NCBI GenBank assembly: GCA_035315065.1
Contig: DATFYM010000035.1
Span: 1-12,152, forward strand
Source: DATFYM01 sp035315065
Lineage (GTDB): Bacteria; Acidobacteriota; Terriglobia; UBA7540
Length of the DNA: 12,152 nucleotides
Reading direction: 5' to 3'
Of this stretch, positions 7,200 through 12,152 are shown piece after piece. Position 1 is the first letter of the stretch. Each line of letters opens with the position of its first letter. A program made the position numbers and the translations under genes. A model generated the notes under the pieces. It saw only the letters and a program-made list of their open reading frames with translations. It was not told the DNA's origin and did no database searches.

Positions 7200-7604
7200 A
7201 TGGAAACAGATTACTCAACCGTTCGTAAACTGCTCTATGCCGTACTGGCGCTGCTGGCGATCTCCATTCTGTCGAACTTCTATGTTGCCACCCAACTCTC
7301 CCGCAACTCGGACGACATCGCTGCCCTGCAGGAGCTCGTGCAGAAACAGATGATGACCGGCGTCCTGGGCAAAGCGGACGAACTGCAAGGGAAGCTGGAC
7401 ACCGCCAGTAGCCGGCTCGACGCTCTCAACAAAAGCGCCACCGGGATCGATGCCAAAATGTCTGCGGCCCAGGACCAGATGGACGCGAAAATCAATAAGG
7501 CCCAAGACGACTTGGTGGCCCGCATGAAGGTGGAGATCCCGAAGATCATCGACGACTACCTGAAGGAGCGCGTGCCTGCGCTGCGGAGCAAACTTCCACA
7601 GTAG
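7200..7604 (+). CDS. Small single-pass membrane coiled-coil protein
   Basis: The 134-residue protein starts at ATG 7200 behind a strong AAGGAG six bases away. Residues about 11-31 (KLLYAVLALLAISILSNFYV) form one membrane helix. The remainder is highly polar and helical, with heptad-like leucine, alanine and lysine spacing (ALQELVQKQMM, GKADELQGKLDTASSRLDAL, AAQDQMDAKINKAQDDLVAR), typical of a long coiled coil, ending in KERVPALRSKLPQ. There is no catalytic motif and no family that I can name. Its position after the FHA-ABC transporter, in the same direction, suggests an accessory or scaffolding subunit for that exporter, for example a coiled coil that spans part of the periplasm. That role is inference. 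It is expressed either from read-through of the transporter transcript or from an unseen promoter in the 7033-7199 gap. Confidence 0.8.
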   Translation: METDYSTVRKLLYAVLALLAISILSNFYVATQLSRNSDDIAALQELVQKQMMTGVLGKADELQGKLDTASSRLDALNKSATGIDAKMSAAQDQMDAKINKAQDDLVARMKVEIPKIIDDYLKERVPALRSKLPQ

Positions 7605-7622
7605 CCGGCGCAGTAGCCGGCG
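7599..7622 (+). repeat. Exact 12-bp tandem duplication across a stop codon; possible hairpin
   Basis: CAGTAGCCGGCG occurs twice in a row (7599-7610 and 7611-7622). The first copy carries the TAG stop at 7602-7604. The second gives another TAG at 7614-7616 in the same frame, so the gene has tandem stops. Each copy contains the self-complementary GCCGGC, so 7604-7609 and 7616-7621 can pair as a six-base GC stem, followed by GGACTTTT. That is a weak terminator-like arrangement in the 32-base gap between two convergent genes. Confidence 0.7.
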
Positions 7623-7636
7623 GACTTTTGCGGCCG

Positions 7637-8785
7637 TCACTCCACCGTCCTGAGCGCGGTGCGGAAGAGTTGCTCGCCCACAAAGAACTCATCGCCGTCC
7701 TTCAACTCCACCTCATCCCGAATCCTGCGGTAGACGCCGTTCTTGCTTCTCAGGTCCTGCAACATAAAGCGCCCGGGCTGCGCCACGATGCGCGCGTGCA
7801 GGCCCGACATGAATGGGTCATCCTTGAATACGATGTCGCCGGTCTTGCGGCCGAGAGTGGTCTCGGGTTTCTCCAGGCTGTATTCCTGAATCACGCTGCC
7901 GCTGAGGTCGATGTGCTCCAGCCGCGCGGTCATGGGGCCGCGCTGCAGCTTGGGCGCGCCCATCATGACGTAGGTCCCTTGCGGAGACTCCGACGGCGGC
8001 GCGCCGGACTCCAGCGACTGTAGCGTGAATCGGAACAGATCCCGGCCCAGCAGGAAGACGTCCCCCGGGGTCAGCTCGGTATCCTGCCGCTGCTTCACGT
8101 AGGCCCCATGCTGACGGTCATGCTCCCGCAGGAAGAGCCGCCCCTCGCGAATCATCAGCGAGGCGTGACGCTCCGCCAGCAACGGATCACGTGGGTAAGA
8201 GAGCTCGCAGCCCATGCGCCCGATGAAGGTCTCCTCGTGGATCTCAACCGTCTTTCCCGCGCTGCCGTCGGGCCGCACCTCGGTTACCTTCGCCTCGAGG
8301 CGAGGAACGATGAAGCCGACAAAAGTCACCGTGCCGCTAGGCGGTTGATCATCCGGGACCCCCTCCGGTGGGCGGACTTCGAGTGTCGTGGGGCGCGGCC
8401 CCGTCGCCGCAACGGTTGTCCCTGCGTCGCTGGGGCTCTCGGACGGGGCCGGCGGGGGCCCGGCTGGCGGCACCGTCACCGCCGGCCTGAGCTTGGTCGG
8501 GATATCAGCGGGCTTAATGGCCGGAGACGGGTGCGTCGGAACCTGGGCAGGCTTCTTCGCCAGCCCCGGCGTTGGCGCCACCAACGGCTCACCGCAAAAG
8601 CCGCAGAACTTGCTGCCGGGCGGCAAGTGCCTCCCGCAGCGCGAGCAGACACGCTCCCCGTACACCGTCTCATCCTCCGAGCCGGCGACCGTCACCAGGG
8701 GGCGTCCGCACTGGGTGCAGCGCTGCATGCCTTCGGCGTTGAACGCCCCGCACACCGGACAGCGTCGTTTTGCACTATCGCTCAT
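7637..8785 (-). CDS. Double zinc-ribbon, double FHA-like protein
   Basis: The 382-residue soluble protein has two C4 zinc ribbons (C9, C12, C23, C26 and C47, C50, C61, C64; CPVCG/CTQCG and CSRCG/CGFCG). A Pro/Ala/Thr-rich linker of about 90 residues follows, then two FHA-like domains at about 163-255 and 286-378. The second FHA keeps G312-R313, S327 and H330 (SGLH), and NG at 349-350. The first keeps GR (189-190) and a histidine (207), but has AERH in place of SxxH and QHGAYV in place of NGTxV, so phosphopeptide binding there is doubtful. The ribbon-plus-FHA design repeats that of the neighbouring FHA-ABC transporter, which suggests a shared signalling role. The gene is convergent with that cluster (32-base gap). 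The start at 8785 has AAAGG about nine bases upstream. It is probably an adaptor; partners are unknown. Confidence 0.9.
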   Translation of the reverse strand: MSDSAKRRCPVCGAFNAEGMQRCTQCGRPLVTVAGSEDETVYGERVCSRCGRHLPPGSKFCGFCGEPLVAPTPGLAKKPAQVPTHPSPAIKPADIPTKLRPAVTVPPAGPPPAPSESPSDAGTTVAATGPRPTTLEVRPPEGVPDDQPPSGTVTFVGFIVPRLEAKVTEVRPDGSAGKTVEIHEETFIGRMGCELSYPRDPLLAERHASLMIREGRLFLREHDRQHGAYVKQRQDTELTPGDVFLLGRDLFRFTLQSLESGAPPSESPQGTYVMMGAPKLQRGPMTARLEHIDLSGSVIQEYSLEKPETTLGRKTGDIVFKDDPFMSGLHARIVAQPGRFMLQDLRSKNGVYRRIRDEVELKDGDEFFVGEQLFRTALRTVE

Positions 8786-8816
8786 CGTCTTGACCTTTGG
8801 AGAAGGAGTCGGAAAA

Positions 8817-8952
8817 AGTCGAGAGTCAAAAGTTGAAAGTCGAAAGTCAAGACCGGCCGCTTTCGACCCGCTTCTCGTAAGTCAAAAAGCCGAACCTCAA
8901 GACCGACGGCTTCTGCTTTCGACTTTTGACTTTCGACTTTTGACTCTCGACT
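8817..8952. repeat. Intergenic heptad-repeat inverted repeat (GAAAGTC type), 32-bp stem
   Basis: Bases 8817-8848 pair with 8921-8952 along all 32 positions. The only departures are two G-T wobbles (8834/8935 and 8842/8927), and the first 17 pairs (8817-8833 with 8936-8952) are perfect. Both arms are 7-base steps of GAAAGTC/AAAAGTC/GAGAGTC type. The 72-base loop itself holds a direct repeat, TCAAGACCG, at 8847 and 8897. The element fills the gap between the stop of the PHP hydrolase gene (8966) and the start of the zinc-ribbon/FHA gene (8785), both on the minus strand. The wobbles would be allowed pairs in plus-strand RNA and A-C mismatches in minus-strand RNA. Confidence 0.85.
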
Positions 8953-8965
8953 CTCAACTCTCTTC

Positions 8966-11074
8966 TCACGGCCCCGTGATTCTAAACCACAAAGGGTTAG
9001 TATAGCAGCGAGATTCCTCGCCAGCACGATTTCGACTGTGTGCCTCCAGCCGCACGTAACCCCACTCGCCTACCTGATGGGCCAACCGGCCCCGCAGATC
9101 GATAGGCACCAGGCCGCCGCTCGTCATTTCTTTCCCTTCCGGGACCGGAATCTCCTCTGCGTGCTCGCCGGTGCGCGAACCCAGCACCAGCCAGATGGAG
9201 CTCAGGGGCCCGAACTCGGCGCTCGAAACCCATTCCAGCGCCAGCGGGGGCAGCGCTGTCAGCGCCGACGAGACCAACCCTCCGACAGGGACGGCCTGGG
9301 GGTCGTCGAGGCTGGTATCCTTGGCTGGGCCGGGGATAAAGGCGGCCGCCAGCAGCGGGCCGTTGGAGAGCACGCTGGCGCCCTGGCGCAGGGCGCGGAG
9401 CACGGTCTCGCCCCGCGGACCCATACCCTTTGGGCAGTGAACCACCGTGGCCAGCGATCCCAGCGCGTTGTCCTCCGCGTATCCCGACCAGGCGCGCGCC
9501 GGATCGGCGAGAAAGTCCACCGCGTCCATGGTGGACTCGTAGTTGAAATCGCCGTGCGCGTCGCTGCCGGCAGCGAGGAAAGTCTTGAACGTGGGCACAT
9601 CGCCGCCCAGTTCCACCGCGCTCGCCGGCAGGCCCTTCTGGAGCAGCGGCTGCCAGCCGGTGGCGATCGCTTTCTCCAGCCGAGCATACTGGTTTTGCAC
9701 GGCATCAGGATGGAAGCAACGCGCGGGATCGGCGTCGCGCCGGATGCAGTAAGGGTCGCTCGGATCGTCGGCCGTCGCCGTGGTGGCCCGGTTCCAGGGT
9801 TCCAGACCCACCAGTCCCTTCCGCAATTGATCCCGCTTGGCGGGACTGGAGTCGAGGAAATCCACATCGACGTCCCACACCCCGCCGCGCAACAAGGGAC
9901 TGATGGGATCGAACGGGTGCGCCGCGTAGGCGAACCCACCGGCGCGGGCAATCGCGTCCAGCGCCTCCCCCAGCGGCATGGCCGGCGAAGTGATGGAGCC
10001 GTCGCCGGTCACGATCACGGCTTCCGCCGCCGTGGGGCCAAAGCCGCGGTCGGGATCGTCCGGCGAGGGCAGCGCCAGCAGGTGCAGCGTAGCGGCGAGT
10101 AGAGCCACCTTGCCGGAGGCCACCGTCACTTCCTCGCCGCGGATGAACACAAACCGTGCATCGCGATACTTGCGAACCTCCTCCATCTCGGCGGCAAACC
10201 GCTCCGGGTTCAAATCCGTAGAGTGGTCGGAAAGCACGATCCAGTCCAGGCCGGCGGCCAGCGCAGCCTGGCGCGTGACTTCCAACGCGTGACCGCGCTC
10301 CGCCGGGTTGTCCGTGTAGGCCGAGTGGACGTGAGTGTCGCCGCGATACCAGTTGGGGAGATGCGGCAAAGGCGGCGCGTCGAGCCGCACCCGCAGGTAA
10401 GAACTCTGGCTGGGCCATCCGTCCAGCCTGAAGGTTACCTTCAGGTTGACGACGGAGAACCGTGATCCCAGGTAATGCTGGTGTAGGTAGTTCTCGATGG
10501 CCGCCCGCGGCACCTGGAGGGTAGACGAGAATCGCTCGCTGACCGCCAGCGGCTCGCCGTTGCGTCGCGCATCCCAGGTGAATTTGTTCAGCTTGTCGCC
10601 TGGCCCCAAACTCACTGGTTCATCGGCAAACTCGGCGTGCGCCGTGGCCGGACAAACGTACAACTCCACGCCCTCCAGCTTCAGCGGTGGCCGTGAGATC
10701 AGCCCCGCGAACGTGATCCCGGTGGTGTGCGCCGCCTTCTCCACGCCGTTGATGATCTCGAGAACAATCGGCAGGTTGGGATCATCGGGGTTGCGCAGGG
10801 CGCGCGGCGCGTCGGCACGGAAGAAGACGCCAGCTTGAGCCAGCGCTGAAGGCAGTTCAGTTCCTTGCTTTCCAGGCTCGGGATTTTGGGGCTGCTGCGC
10901 CACCGCAGGCTGTAGAGGCTCTGCCGGATTCTGCTGGGCGAGTGCAGCCGGTGCCGTCGCGACCATCAAACCTGCCAGAACCGCCAGGCACGGTGAGCTT
11001 ATTGCGAGGGACCTTCCACCACGGGAACATGAAGGCACAGAGGAAAGTGGGAAGCGTCGAGAAACCAACGCCAT
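8966..11074 (-). CDS. Secreted PHP-domain metallohydrolase, CehA/McbA-like
   Basis: The product is 702 residues from ATG at 11074. Residues 1-46 look like a signal peptide with a long arginine-bearing n-region, a hydrophobic core (LAVLAGLMVATAPAALA) and cleavage before QQ, so the enzyme should be periplasmic or secreted. A beta-rich N-terminal part (about 60-240) precedes a PHP metal-dependent phosphoesterase-type domain with its metal ligands: YRGDTHVHSAYTDN (H248, H250), IVLSDHSTD (D283, H284), FIRGEEVTV, AYAAHPFD (H386) and GSDAHGD (D505, H507). A further beta-rich region of about 180 residues ends in NPLWFRITGP. PHP proteins hydrolyse phosphoester or related bonds with a di- or trimetal centre; the substrate here is not predictable. 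The frame is open to 11419, but that part encodes repeat and leader DNA. The start is uncertain: no good Shine-Dalgarno is seen, and the first codons overlap repeat sequence. Confidence 0.88.
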   Translation of the reverse strand: MALVSRRFPLSSVPSCSRGGRSLAISSPCLAVLAGLMVATAPAALAQQNPAEPLQPAVAQQPQNPEPGKQGTELPSALAQAGVFFRADAPRALRNPDDPNLPIVLEIINGVEKAAHTTGITFAGLISRPPLKLEGVELYVCPATAHAEFADEPVSLGPGDKLNKFTWDARRNGEPLAVSERFSSTLQVPRAAIENYLHQHYLGSRFSVVNLKVTFRLDGWPSQSSYLRVRLDAPPLPHLPNWYRGDTHVHSAYTDNPAERGHALEVTRQAALAAGLDWIVLSDHSTDLNPERFAAEMEEVRKYRDARFVFIRGEEVTVASGKVALLAATLHLLALPSPDDPDRGFGPTAAEAVIVTGDGSITSPAMPLGEALDAIARAGGFAYAAHPFDPISPLLRGGVWDVDVDFLDSSPAKRDQLRKGLVGLEPWNRATTATADDPSDPYCIRRDADPARCFHPDAVQNQYARLEKAIATGWQPLLQKGLPASAVELGGDVPTFKTFLAAGSDAHGDFNYESTMDAVDFLADPARAWSGYAEDNALGSLATVVHCPKGMGPRGETVLRALRQGASVLSNGPLLAAAFIPGPAKDTSLDDPQAVPVGGLVSSALTALPPLALEWVSSAEFGPLSSIWLVLGSRTGEHAEEIPVPEGKEMTSGGLVPIDLRGRLAHQVGEWGYVRLEAHSRNRAGEESRCYTNPLWFRITGP

Positions 11075-11120
11075 CTTCAGGTGGTTCTTTTTCTTTTCTT
11101 GGTGTCTTCGTGCTTTGGTG
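11027..11120. repeat. Inverted pair of approximately 8-bp-period repeats around the PHP gene start
   Basis: The plus-strand segment CACCACGGGAACATGAAGGC and following (about 11027-11057) resembles the reverse complement of about 11088-11120. On the minus strand the latter reads CACCAAAG, CACGAAGA, CACCAAGA. About two thirds of 31 positions agree. The proposed start codon (11072-11074) sits in the loop between the arms, and the left arm is translated as part of the signal-peptide n-region (FPLSSVPSCSRGG). Either the start is wrong or a repeat has become coding. Confidence 0.5.
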
Positions 11121-11415
11121 GTCAATTTTTCACAGCTTCCCAGCCATGGGAAAGTAAGCGCGGAATCACCGCGTAAAAGCGGGCGACGCCGTCTCTGCCG
11201 GGTTTCGCACTCGGAAATCATCTTTGACCATCGTAACCCATGGTCTTTCCACCTCATAGTACCGTAGTGCGTCGTCTTCCCTCGCAGTTGAACTACGGCT
11301 CTATTCGGTCCAGGCGGACAATTCACTGCTTCCGGTGGAAATCGACCCGACTGGTTTCGGTTTGACCGCTGCCCCTCGACTTTCAACCCTCGACCTTCAA
11401 CTCTTCGACCGTCTT
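11075..11415. other. 341-base gap between lexA and the PHP gene
   Basis: No gene was recognised here. The gap holds the right arm of the approximately 8-bp-period inverted repeat, a 6-bp dyad GACCAT-N8-ATGGTC at 11226-11245 that could be an operator, and a heptad tract near the lexA stop. On the minus strand TACTAT occurs at about 11260 as a possible -10 for the PHP gene, without a convincing -35. The spacing argues that the PHP gene is transcribed separately from lexA. Confidence 0.5.
11375..11409. repeat. Heptad tract (CTCGACTTTCAAC type)
   Basis: Two 14-base double heptads, CTCGACTTTCAACC (11375-11388) and CTCGACCTTCAACT (11389-11402), are followed by CTTCGAC. The reverse complement contains GTTGAAAGTCGA, which also occurs at 8832-8843 in the 8817-8952 element, so the two loci share a repeat family. 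Only one arm is seen. It lies within 10-45 bases of the lexA stop codon. Confidence 0.6.
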
Positions 11416-12111
11416 TCAATACTTGCGCAGCACCCCGATCACCCGTCCCTGGATCCTGACGTCACGCGCCGGCAGGAGAATGGGCTCCATCTGGGCGTTG
11501 GCCGGTTGCAGCCGGACGTTGCCGCTGCGCTCGCGGAAAAAGCGCTTGAGGGTGGCGTCCGTACCCTCGATCAGGGCCACCACGATCTCGCCGTTATCGG
11601 CGGTCTCGGCTCCTTCCACCAGCACGTAATCCCCGTTGCAGATGTGGTCCTCGATCATGGAATCGCCTTTCACCTTGAGGACAAAAACGGCGCCTTTGCC
11701 GCTGGTGAAGTCTCCGAAGGAAAAAGTCTCGGGAGTGGGAATGGCCTCGATCGGTTGGCCCGCCGCAATCCTTCCCAGCAGCGGGAACTCGAGCGCCCCC
11801 AGCGATTCCGGCGCCACCGAGGCGACGGCCGCGATTTCACCTCCGGCTTGCCTTCGGCGGCGCGAGGGGACCGCCGTCTTGGCGAAAGGCACGGGGCCCG
11901 GCATAGCCACCACGTCCACCGAACGGCTGCGGTTGGGACGGCGCCGGATAAACCCCTTCCTTTGCAGGGTCGAGAGGTGCTTGTGGACGGTTGCCAACGA
12001 CGAGAGCCCCAAATTCTCCGCAATCTCCTCGAAGCTGGGAGAGTATCCCTTGCTATTGAGGAAGCTCACCAGGAAATCCAGAACCTGCTTTTGACGGCGC
12101 GTCAGTGCCAT
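11416..12111 (-). CDS. lexA: LexA SOS-response repressor / self-cleaving S24 peptidase
   Basis: The complete 231-residue protein begins MALTRRQKQVLDFLVSFLNS, the usual LexA winged-helix start, and has the DNA-reading helix region at about 27-46 (FEEIAENLGLSSLATVHKHL). A basic linker of about 45 residues follows, including RRRRQAGGE. The S24 domain carries the self-cleavage site GRIAAGQPIEA with scissile A117-G118, the nucleophile S151 in KGDSMIEDHI, and the general-base K189 in ATLKRFF. It represses DNA-damage genes and cleaves itself when stimulated by RecA filaments. The linker is longer than in E. coli LexA (202 residues in total). AGGAG lies seven bases before the ATG. Only 41 bases of upstream DNA are visible, and no SOS operator was recognised in them. 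Confidence 0.97.
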   Translation of the reverse strand: MALTRRQKQVLDFLVSFLNSKGYSPSFEEIAENLGLSSLATVHKHLSTLQRKGFIRRRPNRSRSVDVVAMPGPVPFAKTAVPSRRRRQAGGEIAAVASVAPESLGALEFPLLGRIAAGQPIEAIPTPETFSFGDFTSGKGAVFVLKVKGDSMIEDHICNGDYVLVEGAETADNGEIVVALIEGTDATLKRFFRERSGNVRLQPANAQMEPILLPARDVRIQGRVIGVLRKY

Positions 12112-12118
12112 AGCCTTA

Positions 12119-12126
12119 CTCCTTCC
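12119..12126 (-). promoter_or_regulatory. Strong Shine-Dalgarno of lexA
   Basis: On the minus strand this is GGAAGGAG, ending seven bases before the ATG at 12111. It fixes the lexA start at the canonical MALTRRQ position and rules out a longer N-terminus. Confidence 0.8.
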
Positions 12127-12152
12127 GGAAGCGAGTCGAAATGAATAGTGAA

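Noticed and set aside
2689..8785. Type VI secretion regulatory locus (PppA/Fha-like)
   Set aside because: PP2C and FHA genes occur in T6SS loci, but no Tss structural component is present and the FHA protein here is fused to an ABC transporter.
8968..8979. CACGG-CC-CCGTG mini-hairpin at the PHP stop as a terminator
   Set aside because: The loop is only two bases, the stem is mostly inside the coding end, and there is no T-run on the minus strand after it.
9038..10102. 354-codon plus-strand open frame opposite the PHP hydrolase
   Set aside because: The minus strand carries all PHP metal-ligand motifs here; the plus frame is compositionally biased and domainless.
11075..11419. 115-codon upstream extension of the PHP hydrolase
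   Set aside because: It translates repeat DNA (for example TTKARRHQEKKKN from the CACGAAGA repeat) and runs back over the lexA stop; there is no export signal until the ATG at 11074.

Overview
The window looks like bacterial chromosome from a GC-rich Gram-negative, most likely an Acidobacteriota (Terriglobia-like) genome or metagenome contig. That placement is inference. It rests on the gene types (YncE-like propeller with a signal peptide, zinc-ribbon FHA proteins, PP2C phosphatase, secreted PHP hydrolase, LexA) and on gene junctions filled with short-period low-complexity repeats. No rRNA, tRNA or CRISPR array was recognised.

Layout. Positions 1-1300 hold a minus-strand gene for an exported YncE/YVTN-type beta-propeller protein (174-1223) with its leader and a good -10 box. 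Positions 1300-2690 are a gene-poor, decayed stretch with two heptad-periodic patches, a palindrome at 2058-2095, and a frameshifted 3' remnant of an IS630-family transposase (2177-2430). Positions 2689-7604 form a plus-strand cluster: a PP2C Ser/Thr phosphatase, a 1083-residue zinc ribbon + three FHA domains + ABCG-type ABC transporter, and a small single-pass membrane coiled-coil protein. Convergent with it on the minus strand is a second zinc-ribbon protein with two FHA-like domains (7637-8785). Upstream of that, also on the minus strand, are a secreted CehA-like PHP-domain hydrolase (8966-11074) and lexA (11416-12111), which starts near the right edge.

How the genes may work together. PP2C proteins remove phosphate from Ser/Thr, and FHA domains bind phosphothreonine. 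A phosphatase directly upstream of a triple-FHA ABC exporter therefore suggests an exporter gated by Ser/Thr phosphorylation, in the general style of the mycobacterial FHA-ABC protein Rv1747. The second zinc-ribbon/FHA protein is a plausible adaptor. No kinase lies in the window, so the phosphorylating partner must be elsewhere.

The most unusual non-coding signal is at the gene junctions. Three co-directional junctions (3580-3780, 7033-7199, 8786-8965) are almost completely filled by long near-perfect inverted repeats. Their arms are built from 7-bp units (GGAGTCA-like, GGCAGTA-like, GAAAGTC-like). The three elements share architecture and period but not sequence. Related heptad tracts occur at 1471-1547, 1716-1765 and 11375-11409, and an approximately 8-bp-period inverted pair brackets the start of the PHP gene. 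Two plus-strand genes also carry exact tandem duplications across their stop codons.
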